Source: Pseudarthrobacter sp. BIM B-2242 (GTDB lineage: Bacteria; Actinomycetota; Actinomycetes; Actinomycetales; Micrococcaceae). Taken from it: a stretch of DNA of 64,000 nucleotides. Positions 18,792 through 30,381 of the stretch are shown piece by piece; position 1 is the stretch's first letter; the number at the start of each line of letters is the position of its first letter. The notes below the pieces were generated by a model. It made no database searches and was not told the origin of the DNA. It worked only from the letters and a program-made list of their open reading frames with translations. The DNA is taken from contig NZ_CP061721.1 of the NCBI RefSeq assembly GCF_014764445.1, forward strand, positions 2,170,001-2,234,000. Direction: 5' to 3'. Position numbers and translations under genes: made by a program.

Positions 18792-20041
18792 TACTTCTTG
18801 TCCTCAGTCTTGGAGTCGGTGGTGTTCTTTGCGCCGTCGGTTTTTGCTTTGGTTTCCGCCATCAGGTCGATAAAGCGGTCGAACAGGTAGGCGGCGTCGT
18901 GCGGGCCGGCGGCGGCTTCGGGGTGGTACTGGACCGAGAAGGCGGGGATGTCGAGGCAGGCGAGGCCTTCCACGACGTCGTCGTTCAGGCTGATGTGGCT
19001 GACCTCAACCCGGCCGTAACGCTCTTCAGGGGCCTGGGTGGCGCCGTCCAGCGGGGCATCGACGGCGAAGCCATGGTTCTGGGAGGTGATCTCCACCTTG
19101 CCGGTGCGGCGGTCCATCACGGGCTGGTTGATGCCGCGGTGGCCGTAGCGGAGCTTGTAGGTGCCGAAGCCGAGCGCGCGGCCAAGGATCTGGTTGCCGA
19201 AGCAGATCCCGAAGTATGGGATTCTCGCGTCCAGGACAGAGCGGAGCAGCTTGACCTGCGGGTCGGCGGTGGCGGGGTCGCCGGGACCGTTGGACATAAA
19301 GAAGCCGTCCGGGTTGACCGCCTTGACGTCCTCAAGGGTGGCCGTGGCGGGCAGGACGTGGACACGCACGCCGCGCTCGGCGAAGCGGACGGGGGTCATG
19401 GATTTAATGCCCAGGTCCACCGCGGCGATGCTGAAGGCGGGCTCGCCTTCCCAGCCGTGGTCCTTGGGGTCCACAACGTAGGCCTCATCGACGCTTACTT
19501 CCTCGGCAAGGCGGGCACCTTCCATCGGGGCACTGGCCAGGACCGCGTCCAGGAGTTCCTTGTCCGCGACCTTGGCTGCGTCGCCGGAGAAGATGCCGGC
19601 GCGCATGGTCTTGTGCTCGCGCAGGTGGCGGGTGATGGCGCGGGTGTCCACACCCTGGATGCCCACGATCCCCTGCTCAATGAGTTCCTCGTCCAGGGGC
19701 CGTTCGGAGCGCCAGTTGGAGGGGCGCCGGGCGGCGTCGCGCACGATGTAGCCGGCCACCCAGATCCGGCGCGATTCGGCGTCGTCACTGTTGACGCCGG
19801 TGTTGCCAATGTGCGGGGCCGTCTGGACTACGAGCTGGCGGGCGTAGGACGGATCCGTGATGGTTTCCTGGTAGCCGGTCATGCCGGTGGCGAACACGGC
19901 CTCGCCCAGGGCGGTGCCTTGGGCGCCGTAGCTGGTGCCGCGGAACATGCGGCCGTCTTCCAGGACGAAAACCGCCGGGGTGGACGGAGCCGAAGCCGCT
20001 GGGTTTGCTGTCACTGTTTCTGTCACTGTCTTACTTTCCAC
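18791..20041 (-). CDS. carA: Carbamoyl-phosphate synthase small (glutaminase) subunit
   Basis: 416-residue class-I glutamine amidotransferase subunit that delivers ammonia to CarB. The nucleophile Cys sits in GICFGNQ (about residue 277) and the catalytic His-Glu pair in QYHPEA near 372. The residues after the Cys read FGNQ where many bacteria have LGHQ. The GTG start follows AGGA and overlaps the upstream PH-like gene by 11 bp. A Ser/Ala/Pro-rich N-terminal extension of about 20 residues precedes the conserved VLEDGRMF. Confidence 0.97.
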   Translation of the reverse strand: MESKTVTETVTANPAASAPSTPAVFVLEDGRMFRGTSYGAQGTALGEAVFATGMTGYQETITDPSYARQLVVQTAPHIGNTGVNSDDAESRRIWVAGYIVRDAARRPSNWRSERPLDEELIEQGIVGIQGVDTRAITRHLREHKTMRAGIFSGDAAKVADKELLDAVLASAPMEGARLAEEVSVDEAYVVDPKDHGWEGEPAFSIAAVDLGIKSMTPVRFAERGVRVHVLPATATLEDVKAVNPDGFFMSNGPGDPATADPQVKLLRSVLDARIPYFGICFGNQILGRALGFGTYKLRYGHRGINQPVMDRRTGKVEITSQNHGFAVDAPLDGATQAPEERYGRVEVSHISLNDDVVEGLACLDIPAFSVQYHPEAAAGPHDAAYLFDRFIDLMAETKAKTDGAKNTTDSKTEDKK

Positions 20042-20561
20042 TCTGGGGATCCTGGGAATGTTCCTGGCGGGCTGCGGCGATCAATTGCCGCAGGGAGTCA
20101 TGGAGGGCTTCTTTGTCGGCGGCCCTGCGGGTCCGGAAGCCGGTGTCAAGGGTGTGGGTTCCGAGGTCCCAGGTCAGGACCAGGAGGCCTTCCTTTTCCA
20201 CGAACTTGCCGGCCATGCCGCTTTCCTGGCGGACACCGGTCAGGCTCGCGGCCGGGATGTAAACGGCGGGGGCACCGGACCGGTCCAGGAGCACGCCGTG
20301 GGAGTACACGCTGAGTACGGCGTTGGTCCTGATGCCGAGGCTGTGCACGGCGATCCGGTCAAGCCAGTCACCGGCGGTGGTGGAGGCAACGTACTGGCCT
20401 TCGGCCCGGGCGCTTGGCACGCCCGGTTCCAGGGGCACCTCGGGCAAGGGGTCGACGTCGGCCTGCCGCCTGAGGCGGTTACGCCAGCCGAACCCGATCA
20501 TGACCAGCACAACGGCGATGATCGCCAGGGTGCTGACCAGCGTAAGCATTTGGGTGTCCAT
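20031..20561 (-). CDS. Membrane-anchored PH-like protein in the pyr operon (function unknown)
   Basis: 176-residue protein with one N-terminal membrane segment (about residues 7-25), a short basic stop (RNRLRR), a Pro-rich linker and a globular domain (about 55-150) resembling a pleckstrin-homology-like beta fold. It matches in position and layout the uncharacterised Rv1382 type found between pyrC and carA across Actinobacteria. It overlaps pyrC by one base and carA by 11 bp, so it is made with the pyrimidine enzymes. It has no catalytic motif. A role in tethering or regulating the pathway at the membrane is speculation. Confidence 0.85.
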   Translation of the reverse strand: MDTQMLTLVSTLAIIAVVLVMIGFGWRNRLRRQADVDPLPEVPLEPGVPSARAEGQYVASTTAGDWLDRIAVHSLGIRTNAVLSVYSHGVLLDRSGAPAVYIPAASLTGVRQESGMAGKFVEKEGLLVLTWDLGTHTLDTGFRTRRAADKEALHDSLRQLIAAARQEHSQDPQSGK

Positions 20562-21913
20562 CAGGAGGCGCCTGCCGCAGCTGCCGCCGATTCCCGGTAC
20601 GGGGTGTTGAGGCGGCCGTCCAACACGGTGGGGTGGCCCTTGTAGAAGGTGGCCACCACCTTGCCCGGCAGCTCCAGGCCGGCAAACGGGGAGTTGCGGC
20701 CCATGGTTGCCATGGTGGCGGGGTCAACGGTCCAGCGTGCGGCGGGGTCCACCAGGATGACGTTGGCGGGCTCGCCGGCGTCCAGCGGACGGCCCTGGTC
20801 CGCTACCCGGCCAATCCTGGCGGCCGCGCTGGAGGTCACGCGGGCGAAGCCGGCCCAGGTCATCAGGCCGGTCTCGATCATGGTGTGCTGGACGACGGAC
20901 AGGGCAGTTTCCAGTCCGGTCATGCCCATGGCGGCCTGCGCCCACTCGCATTCCTTATGCTCGCTGGGGTGCGGGGCGTGGTCGGTGCCCACCACGTCGA
21001 TGGTTCCGTCAGCCAGGCCGGCGCGCAGGGCCTGCACATCGGCGTCCGTGCGCAGCGGCGGGTTGACCTTGTAGACGGGGTTGTAGCTGCGGACCAGGTC
21101 ATCGGTCAGCAGCAGGTGGTGCGGGGTGACTTCGGCCGTGACGTTGATGCCGCGTTCCTTGGCCCAGCGGATGATCTCCACGGAACCGGCGGTGGAGACG
21201 TGGCAGACGTGCAGGCGGGAGTCCACGTGCTGTGCCAGCAGGACATCGCGGGCGATGATGCTTTCCTCTGCCACTGCGGGCCAGCCGGTGAGGCCCAGGA
21301 CTGCGGAGACGGCGCCCTCGTTCATCTGTGCCCCGGCGGTGAGGCGGGGTTCCTGCGCATGCTGGGCCACCACGCCGTCGAACGCTTTGACGTACTCCAG
21401 GGCGCGGCGCATCAGCACCGGATCGTGGACGCAGATGCCGTCGTCAGAGAACATCCGTACCTGCGCGCGGGAATCAGCCATGGCGCCAAGTTCGGCGAGC
21501 TGCTCCCCCGCCAGGCCAACGGTCACGGCACCGACCGGACGGACGTCCACCCAGCCGGCTGCGCGGCCCAGGCTGTGGACCTGCTCCACCACGCCGGCCG
21601 TGTCTGCCACCGGGTTGCTGTTGGCCATGGCGTGGACGGCGGTGAAGCCGCCCAGGGCTGCGGCGCGCGTTCCGGTCTCGACTGTTTCGGCGTCTTCGCG
21701 GCCGGGTTCGCGCAGGTGGGTGTGCACGTCCACCATGCCGGGCAGGGCTACCAGTCCGGCGGCTTCGATGACGTTGGCGTCCTTCGCGTCGGGGTGCGTG
21801 GCCGCGCCGGCGCCGCGGGCGGCGATCACGCCGTCACGGATGAGCAGGTCCTCGGCGTCGCCGCCCAGGATGGCCGCACCGCGGATCAGGTACGTTCCGT
21901 TGTTGTCTGCCAT
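20561..21913 (-). CDS. pyrC: Dihydroorotase
   Basis: 450-residue cytoplasmic amidohydrolase that cyclises carbamoyl aspartate to dihydroorotate. The metal-binding signature DVHTHLREPG is at about residues 61-70, a second His motif HVCHVSTAG near 237, and the catalytic GTDHAPH near 310. It is the class-I long form typical of Gram-positive bacteria. Its ATG overlaps the pyrB TAA by one base, and its end overlaps the PH-like gene by one base. Confidence 0.97.
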   Translation of the reverse strand: MADNNGTYLIRGAAILGGDAEDLLIRDGVIAARGAGAATHPDAKDANVIEAAGLVALPGMVDVHTHLREPGREDAETVETGTRAAALGGFTAVHAMANSNPVADTAGVVEQVHSLGRAAGWVDVRPVGAVTVGLAGEQLAELGAMADSRAQVRMFSDDGICVHDPVLMRRALEYVKAFDGVVAQHAQEPRLTAGAQMNEGAVSAVLGLTGWPAVAEESIIARDVLLAQHVDSRLHVCHVSTAGSVEIIRWAKERGINVTAEVTPHHLLLTDDLVRSYNPVYKVNPPLRTDADVQALRAGLADGTIDVVGTDHAPHPSEHKECEWAQAAMGMTGLETALSVVQHTMIETGLMTWAGFARVTSSAAARIGRVADQGRPLDAGEPANVILVDPAARWTVDPATMATMGRNSPFAGLELPGKVVATFYKGHPTVLDGRLNTPYRESAAAAAGAS

Positions 21914-22953
21914 TAGTTGCTCTTCTCTGTGGAACGGTATGCGTTGGTGGGGGCTGTGCCGATGTGGGCTGCGCCCGCTGTGGCTGGTTCGCGGGTGTCC
22001 CCGGAGAGCAGCAGATACAGGGCGGCCATGCGGACCGAGACGCCGTTGCGCACCTGTGCGAGCACGGTGGAGCGGGGCGAATCGGCGGCCGCTGCTGAAA
22101 TTTCCAGGCCGCGGTTCATCGGGCCGGGATGCATGATGATGGTGTCCTTCAGCCCGAGGCTGTCCAGTGCCCGGAGCCTGTTGTCGTCGAAGCCCCAGCG
22201 GCGGGAGTATTCGCGGGTGGACGGGAAGAATGAGGCGTTCATCCGCTCGCCCTGCACCCGGAGCATCATCACCGCGTCCACGCCCTTTTCGAGGGTCTCG
22301 TCCATGTTGTAGCTGACTTTGCAGGGCCAGTGCCCGACGCCGATGGGCAGAAGGGTGGGCGGCGCCACGAGGGTCACCTTGGCACCCAGTGTGCGGAGCA
22401 GCCAGACATTGGAGCGCGCCACGCGGGAATGCAGGACGTCGCCGGCGATGGCGACGCGCATTCCCTTGAGGTCCGCACCGATGGACCCGTTGCCGGACAG
22501 CCTGGCCCAGTGGCGGCGCATGGTGAAGGCGTCCAGGAGGGCCTGGGTGGGGTGTTCGTGGGTGCCGTCGCCGGCATTGATCACGGCGGCGTCGATCCAG
22601 TCGGTCGCGGCGAGCCGGTGCGGGGCGCCGGAGGCCCAGTGACGGATGACGACGGCGTCCGCGCCCATTGCTGCCAGCGTCTGGGCGGTGTCCTTGAGGG
22701 ATTCGCCCTTGGAGACGGAGGAGCCCTTGGCGGCGAAGTTGATGACGTCAGCGGAGAGCCGTTTGGCGGCCGCTTCGAAGGAGATCCGCGTCCGGGTGGA
22801 GTCTTCGAAGAAGAGGTTCACCACGGTGCGACCGCGCAGGGCCGGGAGCTTCTTGACTTCGCGGTCCCCTACGGCTGCCATTTCTTCGGCGGTGTCGAGG
22901 ATGCGGATGGCGTTGGTGAGGCTGAGGTCTTCGGTGGAGAGGAGGTGTTTCAC
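21913..22953 (-). CDS. pyrB: Aspartate carbamoyltransferase catalytic subunit
   Basis: 346-residue transcarbamoylase joining carbamoyl phosphate to aspartate, the first committed pyrimidine step. The carbamoyl-phosphate signature [12 protein letters not shown] lies at about residues 50-61, and [10 protein letters not shown] near 137 and HPGPMNRG near 278 are also present. No pyrI regulatory subunit is seen, so control is likely through PyrR. The GTG start overlaps the pyrR TGA (GTGA) by four bases. A short variable tail of about 25 residues ends the protein. Confidence 0.97.
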   Translation of the reverse strand: MKHLLSTEDLSLTNAIRILDTAEEMAAVGDREVKKLPALRGRTVVNLFFEDSTRTRISFEAAAKRLSADVINFAAKGSSVSKGESLKDTAQTLAAMGADAVVIRHWASGAPHRLAATDWIDAAVINAGDGTHEHPTQALLDAFTMRRHWARLSGNGSIGADLKGMRVAIAGDVLHSRVARSNVWLLRTLGAKVTLVAPPTLLPIGVGHWPCKVSYNMDETLEKGVDAVMMLRVQGERMNASFFPSTREYSRRWGFDDNRLRALDSLGLKDTIIMHPGPMNRGLEISAAAADSPRSTVLAQVRNGVSVRMAALYLLLSGDTREPATAGAAHIGTAPTNAYRSTEKSN

Positions 22954-23537
22954 GCGCCGCCCTCAATGACCACTTCGTTGACCTTGGCACCGTCAGCGGC
23001 GGTGTCCGTTTCCTCGAGCCGGACCCGTACCTTCTCGGCGGACGAGGTGGGAAGGTTCTTTCCCACGTGGTCGGCCCGGATGGGAAGTTCACGGTGGCCG
23101 CGGTCGATCAGCACGGCAAGCCTGACAATCCTGGGACGGCCCAGGTCGATGATGGCGTCCAGGGCGGCCCGGATGGTGCGGCCTGAGTACAGGACGTCAT
23201 CAATGAGCACCACAACCTTGTTATCGATTCCCGTGCGCGGGAGCTGGGTGGGGTACGGCGGCCTGGTGGGCTGGTGCGAGAGGTCGTCGCGGAACATGGT
23301 GACATCGAGTTGGCCAACAATTGCCGTGGCGTCCACGGTGGGGTCCGCTGCTGCGATTTTGTGGGCCAGGCGAAGTGCCAGCGGGTAACCGCGGCGCGGG
23401 ATGCCCAGCAGGACCAGGTCCTTGGAGCCTTTGTTGGCTTCGAGGATTTCGTGGGCGATACGAGTAAGGGCACGGTCAATATCGGCCTGGTTGAGGACAA
23501 CCCTGGCTGGAACCGGTGCGCTTGTGACTGAAGTCAA
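22950..23537 (-). CDS. pyrR: PyrR bifunctional pyrimidine regulator / uracil phosphoribosyltransferase
   Basis: Binds pyr mRNA in response to UMP and has a phosphoribosyltransferase fold. The PRPP-binding signature [13 protein letters not shown] lies at about residues 106-118. I place the start at TTG 23537, giving (M)[14 protein letters not shown], because GGGGAG (23545-23550) lies seven bases upstream. A GTG at 23564 would extend it by nine basic residues but has no SD. First gene of the pyr operon. The leader between it and prsW is only about 100 bp, and I see no classical terminator/antiterminator, so translational control as reported in mycobacteria is more plausible than attenuation. 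Confidence 0.93.
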   Translation of the reverse strand: MTSVTSAPVPARVVLNQADIDRALTRIAHEILEANKGSKDLVLLGIPRRGYPLALRLAHKIAAADPTVDATAIVGQLDVTMFRDDLSHQPTRPPYPTQLPRTGIDNKVVVLIDDVLYSGRTIRAALDAIIDLGRPRIVRLAVLIDRGHRELPIRADHVGKNLPTSSAEKVRVRLEETDTAADGAKVNEVVIEGGA

Positions 23538-23623
23538 CGCTCGTCTCCCCTTTCCCCGCCTCACAGGACGGAATTAAAAAAGGATCATGTGCGGTTCAAA
23601 ATTACCACATTGGCGCCGGGCAT

Positions 23624-23629
23624 TAGGCT
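23624..23629 (+). promoter_or_regulatory. Candidate -10 for leaderless prsW mRNA
   Basis: TAGGCT (TANNNT) ends seven bases before the prsW ATG, which would place the transcription start at the start codon. No SD is present and no good -35 is visible. Confidence 0.35.
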
Positions 23630-23636
23630 TTCCCGT

Positions 23637-24905
23637 ATGTCCACCAACCCTTATCAGCAGGGCCCCGGCCAGCCAGGCGGCCCCGCCGGACCCCGGGAAC
23701 CTTTCCCCGGCCAGGCGAACCCCAGCTGGATGGGCCGGATCGAGCCCGAGTACTACCGGCCGGCGCCGGGAACCTACACGGCTCCCCTGCCCGCCCTGGG
23801 ACCTCCGCAGCCAGGCAGGGCCGGCTCAGGCATGCGGGCGGGCGGCCTGCTGGCCCTCACGATAGGGGGCGCCATGCTGGCGTTCCTGAGCCTGCTGCTG
23901 GTGGTTCCGTTCCTGGTGGCGAACACCGGTGTGGGCGGGTTCATTGTGGGCTTTGTGGTTTCGCTCATCCCGCTGTCCGCTGTGCTCCTGACCGTCCACG
24001 CCATCGACCGCTGGGAACCGGAACCCAAACGGCTCCTCTTCTTCGCGTTCACCTGGGGCGCGGCGGTGTCAGTTGCCGTCACACTCCTGATCCAGCCGTT
24101 CTTTGCCCTGACCTTTCAGTTCAGTGACGTGGCTGACCTGCCGACCTACATGGCCACAGTCCAGGCCCCGGTGGTGGAGGAGTTCGCCAAGGCTTCGGGC
24201 CTTCTGCTGCTCCTGCTGCTGGCCCGGAAACACTTCGACGGCCCGGTGGACGGTGTGGTGTTCGCTTTTACCATCGCCGGCGGTTTCGCCTTCACGGAAA
24301 ACATCCTCTACTTTGGCCGCGCCATCGCGGAATCAGTGAGCCCGGCCACTGACCTGGCCCAGATCTTCCTGCTTCGAGGTGTGATGTCGCCCTTCGCGCA
24401 CGCGATTTTCACGGGGACAACGGGCCTCATCATGGGTTTCGCGGCACGGCGCTGGCATTCGGGGGCCTCTGTGCTGGCCTTTTTCGTAGGACTGGTCCCG
24501 GCGATGATCCTGCACAACCGGTGGAACAGCATGGGTGCAGGGTTCCTGGCCGAGTACATCCTCATCCAGGTGCCCATTTTTGTGCTGGCCGTGGTGGGAA
24601 TCATCCTGCTGCGCGTCGCGGAAAACCGGCTCACGCGCCAGCGGCTCATGGAGTACTCCGCGGCCGGCTGGTTCAGCTCCGCGGAGGTGGACCTGCTGGC
24701 AACGCCACGCGGCCGGCGTACCGCCCTGCACTGGGCAGCCGGCTACAACCGCAGGCCGCAGATGAAGGCCTTCCTGCACGCCGCAACCCAGCTCGCGTTC
24801 ATCAGGCAGCGGATCCTGAGCGGCCGGGACGTCCCGCTCCACCAGGCCGAGGAACAGCAGCAGCTGCAGCGGATCCTGGCGTTGCGCGCCGCCGTCGCGG
24901 GCTGA
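23637..24905 (+). CDS. prsW: PrsW-family intramembrane metalloprotease
   Basis: 422-residue polytopic membrane protein. A Pro/Gly-rich cytoplasmic N-terminus (residues 1-65) precedes about eight membrane segments (about 70-350). The PrsW active-site motifs are present: EEFAK at 181-185, FAFTE with Glu221, and His255 in AHAIF. A soluble tail of about 80 residues follows. PrsW proteases cut anti-sigma factors in Bacillus; the substrate here is unknown and no sigma/anti-sigma pair is nearby. The start at 23637 is preferred over 23589. It is divergent from pyrR, convergent with nusB, and the only plus-strand gene between the two blocks. Confidence 0.88.
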   Translation: MSTNPYQQGPGQPGGPAGPREPFPGQANPSWMGRIEPEYYRPAPGTYTAPLPALGPPQPGRAGSGMRAGGLLALTIGGAMLAFLSLLLVVPFLVANTGVGGFIVGFVVSLIPLSAVLLTVHAIDRWEPEPKRLLFFAFTWGAAVSVAVTLLIQPFFALTFQFSDVADLPTYMATVQAPVVEEFAKASGLLLLLLLARKHFDGPVDGVVFAFTIAGGFAFTENILYFGRAIAESVSPATDLAQIFLLRGVMSPFAHAIFTGTTGLIMGFAARRWHSGASVLAFFVGLVPAMILHNRWNSMGAGFLAEYILIQVPIFVLAVVGIILLRVAENRLTRQRLMEYSAAGWFSSAEVDLLATPRGRRTALHWAAGYNRRPQMKAFLHAATQLAFIRQRILSGRDVPLHQAEEQQQLQRILALRAAVAG

Positions 24906-24926
24906 ACCCCGCCCGCCCAAACAGAA

Positions 24927-24962
24927 GGGACCAGCGTCCACCGTGCGGTGGCCACTGGTCCC
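24927..24962. terminator. Bidirectional terminator between prsW and nusB
   Basis: GGGACCAG (24927-24934) pairs with CTGGTCCC (24955-24962), and an inner CCACC/GGTGG stem continues it past a short mismatch. TATTTG follows on the plus strand and TTCTGTTTG on the minus strand. It sits between two convergent genes. Confidence 0.65.
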
Positions 24963-24992
24963 TATTTGTGGTGTTGTGGGTCTGAAGAATCC

Positions 24993-25403
24993 TCAGGCGA
25001 GCAGTGAGGGCTTCAGCTGCTGCAGGCGGCCCAGGAGGCCGTTGATGAACGACGGCGATTCGTCAGTTGAGAGCGTCTTGGCCAATGCCACTGCCTCGCT
25101 GACGGCAACGCCGTCGGGCACGTCGTCGTTGTAGAGCAGTTCCCAGGTGCCGATCCGCAGGATGATCCGGTCCACAGAAGGCATCCGCTCCAGTGTCCAG
25201 CCCTGGGAATAGGTTTCCAGGAATTCGTCAATGGCGGTCTGCTGTGAGACGACGCCCTCGACGATTTCGAGGGTGTACGGGTTGATGATCTGATCAGTCT
25301 TTTCCCGCCGCGCCCGCAGCACGTCAAAAGCCGAAACCGAGCGCTGCTCAGCTTCGAAAAGTACATCCAGAGCCCGGTTCCGGGCCTTACCGCGGGCGCT
25401 CAC
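24993..25403 (-). CDS. nusB: Transcription antitermination factor NusB
   Basis: 136-residue all-helical RNA-binding protein that pairs with NusE (S10) in rRNA antitermination. The N-terminal SARGKARNRALDVLFEAEQR and the C-terminal ALAKTLSTDESPSFINGLLG match the family. It is slightly shorter than many actinobacterial homologues. Its start overlaps the efp stop by one base, giving the efp-nusB order seen in many bacteria. Confidence 0.96.
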   Translation of the reverse strand: MSARGKARNRALDVLFEAEQRSVSAFDVLRARREKTDQIINPYTLEIVEGVVSQQTAIDEFLETYSQGWTLERMPSVDRIILRIGTWELLYNDDVPDGVAVSEAVALAKTLSTDESPSFINGLLGRLQQLKPSLLA

Positions 25404-25966
25404 TACTCGCTGACCCGGCCGAGGTAGCTTCCGTCGCGGGTATCAACCTTGACCTTGGTGTTGTTCTCGACGAACAGCGGAACTTGGATTTCGTAACCGG
25501 TTTCCAGGGTTGCGGGCTTGGTGCCGGCCGAGGAGCGGTCTCCCTGCAGGCCGGGTTCGGTGTAGGTGATCTCCAGGACAACGCTGGCAGGGAGTTCGAT
25601 GTAGAGCGGGTTGCCTTCGTGGATGGCAATGTTGACCATCTGGTTTTCCAGCATGAAGTTGGTGGCATCGCCCACAGTTGCACCGGGAACGGTGATCTGG
25701 TCGTAGTCGGAGGTGTCCATGAACACGAAGTCGGCGCCGTCCTGGTACAGGTACTGGTAATCGCGGCGGTCAACCGTGGCGGTCTCGATCTTAAGGCCGG
25801 CGTTAAACGTCTTGTCCACAACCTTGCCGGACATCACGTTCCGCATCTTGGTCCGTACGAAGGCGCCACCCTTGCCGGGCTTGACGTGCTGGAATTCGAT
25901 GACGTTCCAAAGCTGGCCCTCGAGCTTCAGGACGGTGCCGTTCTTGATGTCGTTAGTGGTTGCCAC
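25403..25966 (-). CDS. efp: Elongation factor P
   Basis: 187-residue translation factor that relieves ribosome stalling at polyproline. The three beta-barrel domains of the family are present. The tip loop reads KPGKGGAFV with Lys near residue 32, the position modified in some bacteria; no modification enzyme is encoded here. The C-terminus [12 protein letters not shown] is typical. EF-P has obvious clients nearby, including the Pro-rich linkers of MltG and of the repeat-bearing acetyltransferase. Preceded by AAAGGAAA. Confidence 0.97.
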   Translation of the reverse strand: MATTNDIKNGTVLKLEGQLWNVIEFQHVKPGKGGAFVRTKMRNVMSGKVVDKTFNAGLKIETATVDRRDYQYLYQDGADFVFMDTSDYDQITVPGATVGDATNFMLENQMVNIAIHEGNPLYIELPASVVLEITYTEPGLQGDRSSAGTKPATLETGYEIQVPLFVENNTKVKVDTRDGSYLGRVSE

Positions 25967-26119
25967 AGGTTTCCTTTGGTTTCTACAGTCCGGTGAGTTA
26001 TCAGACGTTTATGCCGGCCGGACAAGCCAGGAGGCCAGCCAGCGCGTGTTTGTCAAAAATCCAAGAACTATTCTACCGGTAAAACGGGTAGTGCCCGTGT
26101 TCCGGGGTCCGGGGGCCGC

Positions 26120-26637
26120 TCAGCAGGCGAGGTCCAGGACGTCACGGGCCCGCTGCAAAGCCACCGTGGACGAGTAAATCTGGGCGGCATCTGCCGACTG
26201 CGCCACACGCAGGTCCAAAGCCCGGGCGAAGGCCTCCACGGCGGCGGCGATGTGGCCCGAGGAGTACTGGACCTTCCCCATGTAGTGCAGGATCAGTGCT
26301 TCGCGGTCGGTTCCCTGGAACTCCGCAAGCAGCTGGCGGAACAGCTCCAGTGCACGGTCAGGGCGGTGCGAGACCCGCAGGACTTCGGCTTCAAAAGCCC
26401 TCAGCCGGAACGACTCGGGGTCCTTGAACCGGGCTTCAGCCAGCAGCTCGGCTGCCTCGGCGGCATGTCCTTCCACGATGAGGACGAAGATGTGGTCCGC
26501 GGGGTCGGTGGACCCCGCGAGGGCCGTGCTGCAGGCATCCTCGTTGACGACCTCGGGCAGCAGGGTCATCGGGTTGATCCTGACGCCCGGGAAGCCTGCC
26601 TCAGGCCATTCGCTGGTGCCGGCCAGGTCGCCCTGCA

Positions 26638-26638
<1 letters not shown>
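26120..26638 (-). CDS. Tetratricopeptide-repeat protein (function unknown)
   Basis: 172-residue soluble protein. Helical TPR-like units are readable from about residue 48 onward (HAAEAAELLAEARFKDPESF; RPDRALELFRQLLAEF; HIAAAVEAFARALDLR). It has no signal peptide or catalytic motif. Its ATG overlaps the aroB stop by one base, so it belongs to the aro transcription unit, between aroB and efp. It is probably a scaffold or adaptor; partner unknown. Confidence 0.8.
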
Positions 26639-28271
<1,633 letters not shown>

Positions 28272-28294
28272 ACCGTTTTTGCTGCCCCGGGGCA

Positions 28295-29494
28295 CTACTG
28301 GCCGATCGAGTCCAGGGATGCCGGAATGTTGTCCAGGTAACCCTTGATGTTGCGTGCGGTCTCCGCAACGGAGTCGCCGCCAAACTTTTCCGTCACGGCT
28401 TCCGCGAGGACCAGGGCCACCATCGCCTCGGCGACCACGCCGGCAGCCGGGACGGCACACACGTCGGAACGCTGGTGATGGGCTTTGGCGGGCTCCCCTG
28501 TGCTGACGTCGACGGTGCGCAGGGCGCGCGGCACCGTTGCGATCGGCTTCATGGCGGCGCGGACGCGCAGGACATCGCCGATGCTCATGCCGCCTTCGAT
28601 GCCGCCCGCACGGTTGCTGGTGCGGATAATCCGGCCGTCCGAATCCTTGACGATTTCGTCGTGGGCAGCCGAGCCGCGGCGCGCCGCTGTCAGGAACCCG
28701 TCGCCGACTTCCACGCCCTTGATCGCCTGGATGCCCATCAGGGCGGCTGCCAGCCGTGAATCGAGCCGGCGGTCCCAGTGGACATAGCTGCCCAGTCCGG
28801 GCGGCAGGCCGTAGGCGAGGACCTCTACCACTCCGCCGAGGGTTTCGCCTTCCTTGTGGGCGGCGTCCACCTCGGCCACCATGGCGTCGGAGGTCTCGCG
28901 GTCAAAGCAGCGCAACGGGTCTGCGTCGAGGGCGATCACGTTGGCCGGAACAGGCAGCGGACGGCCTTCCGGAACGGTGACGCTGGCGATCGAGACGGTG
29001 TGGCTGACCAGTTCGATCCCCAGTTGCTTGAGGAACCGGGACGCCACGGTCCCCATGGCCACCCGGGTTGCCGTTTCCCGGGCGCTGGCGCGCTCCAGCA
29101 CCGGACGGGCTTCGTCGAAGCCATACTTCTGCATACCGGTGAAATCTGCGTGGCCCGGGCGGGGCCGGGTCAGCGGTGCGTTGCGTGCCTGGTCGGCAAG
29201 GATCTCAGGGTCAACGGGGTCGGCAGCCATGATCTGTTCCCACTTGGGCCACTCGGTGTTGGCCACCTGGACGGCAACCGGCCCGCCCTGCGTGAGGCCG
29301 TGGCGGACGCCGCCCAAAATAGTCACCACGTCCTGCTCAAACTTCATCCGGGCGCCCCGGCCATAGCCCAGGCGGCGGCGAGCCAGTGATTCGGCGATCT
29401 GACCGCTGGTGATCTCAACACCGGCGGGGACGCCTTCAATAATTCCCATCAGAGCCGGACCATGGGATTCACCGGCTGTCAACCAACGCAACAT
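28295..29494 (-). CDS. aroC: Chorismate synthase
   Basis: 399-residue FMN-dependent enzyme that makes chorismate from EPSP, the final common step. It begins [15 protein letters not shown], matching actinobacterial homologues, and carries [14 protein letters not shown] near 42-55, [14 protein letters not shown] near 112-125 and the C-terminal [23 protein letters not shown] lies just upstream of ATG 29494; an ATG three codons earlier is also possible, and the longer frame to 29557 is not supported by homology. It is followed directly by aroK. Confidence 0.97.
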   Translation of the reverse strand: MLRWLTAGESHGPALMGIIEGVPAGVEITSGQIAESLARRRLGYGRGARMKFEQDVVTILGGVRHGLTQGGPVAVQVANTEWPKWEQIMAADPVDPEILADQARNAPLTRPRPGHADFTGMQKYGFDEARPVLERASARETATRVAMGTVASRFLKQLGIELVSHTVSIASVTVPEGRPLPVPANVIALDADPLRCFDRETSDAMVAEVDAAHKEGETLGGVVEVLAYGLPPGLGSYVHWDRRLDSRLAAALMGIQAIKGVEVGDGFLTAARRGSAAHDEIVKDSDGRIIRTSNRAGGIEGGMSIGDVLRVRAAMKPIATVPRALRTVDVSTGEPAKAHHQRSDVCAVPAAGVVAEAMVALVLAEAVTEKFGGDSVAETARNIKGYLDNIPASLDSIGQ

Positions 29495-29520
29495 AATTTC
29501 CATCCTGCCACGTATGGCCG

Positions 29521-30381
29521 TTAGAACGCCCGTCGGGGAAGGCCGACTGAGTCGCACATCACATCTATGACAGCCGCATTAACCTCTTCGCCGCGGCCAG
29601 TGAACAGGCGAACCTGTTCCACCGCCTGGTAAAGCAGCATTTCCAGGCCCGGCACCACAGCACCGCCGCCTTCCTGCCACACCGTGGCAATCCGGCTGGG
29701 CCAGGGATCGTAGGCCACGTCGAGCAGGACGCCGTGGGTTCCGGTTCCCAATCCGGCGATCTCATCAGCCAGGCTGTCCGCTGCGCGCGGCGGGAGCGTG
29801 GAGATGACGACGTCGGCACTGGCCGTGGGCGTGGCAGCCTGCGTCATCGGCCGGACGTCGATGGCAAGGCCGACGCCTGCGGCGGCAGCCCGCGCTTCGG
29901 CTGCCCGCGACGTGTCCCGGACGAACACCTGAGCCTTTGCCGTACCCAGCTCCTTCAGCGCGGCGACCGCGGCCGCCGCCGTTCCGCCGCCGCCCAGGAT
30001 GACGGCTGACGGGCTGGAGACCACCCCGGCGTTGAGGACCGCGTTGACGATTCCCGCGACGTCGGTGTTGTAGCCGATCCGCCGGACGGAACCGCCGGCT
30101 TCCTCAAAGGCGACAGTGTTGACCACGCCCAGGGTGCCGGCCACGCCGCGGACTTCGTCGACTTCCGAAACCATGCCGGTTTTCAGCGGCATGGTGACTG
30201 AAAGTCCGCACCACCCGTCCTGGTTCCTTACCCGCTGCATAAAGGCCGGCAAGGCCTGCTCGGTCAGGTCCACAGCCGTGTACCCGATGTCCACCCCCAG
30301 TTTGGCGTAGGCCGCCAGGTGCAGGGCCGGTGACTTGGAGTGGCTGATCGGATGGCCCAGGACGGCAGCCCGCAGGCTCAT
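29521..30381 (-). CDS. aroE: Shikimate dehydrogenase
   Basis: 286-residue NADP-dependent reductase of 3-dehydroshikimate. The shikimate-binding [13 protein letters not shown] is at residues 8-20, the catalytic Lys in SVTMPLKTG near 66, and the nucleotide-binding [13 protein letters not shown] near 129-141. The ATG at 30381 overlaps the mltG TGA (ATGA), which fixes this start over the longer frame to 30408. A 26-bp gap separates it from aroC. Confidence 0.95.
   Translation of the reverse strand: MSLRAAVLGHPISHSKSPALHLAAYAKLGVDIGYTAVDLTEQALPAFMQRVRNQDGWCGLSVTMPLKTGMVSEVDEVRGVAGTLGVVNTVAFEEAGGSVRRIGYNTDVAGIVNAVLNAGVVSSPSAVILGGGGTAAAAVAALKELGTAKAQVFVRDTSRAAEARAAAAGVGLAIDVRPMTQAATPTASADVVISTLPPRAADSLADEIAGLGTGTHGVLLDVAYDPWPSRIATVWQEGGGAVVPGLEMLLYQAVEQVRLFTGRGEEVNAAVIDVMCDSVGLPRRAF

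Noticed and set aside
17058..18890. 610-residue plus-strand open frame opposite carB
   Set aside because: Antisense shadow of a clearly identified essential gene.
26051..26056. TTGACA on the minus strand upstream of efp
   Set aside because: No acceptable -10 hexamer lies 16-19 bp downstream, so it is probably chance.
28272..28460. N-terminal extension of aroK inside aroC
   Set aside because: The extra residues are Arg/Gly-rich and frame-shadow-like; the kinase fold starts at NRPIVLIGP.
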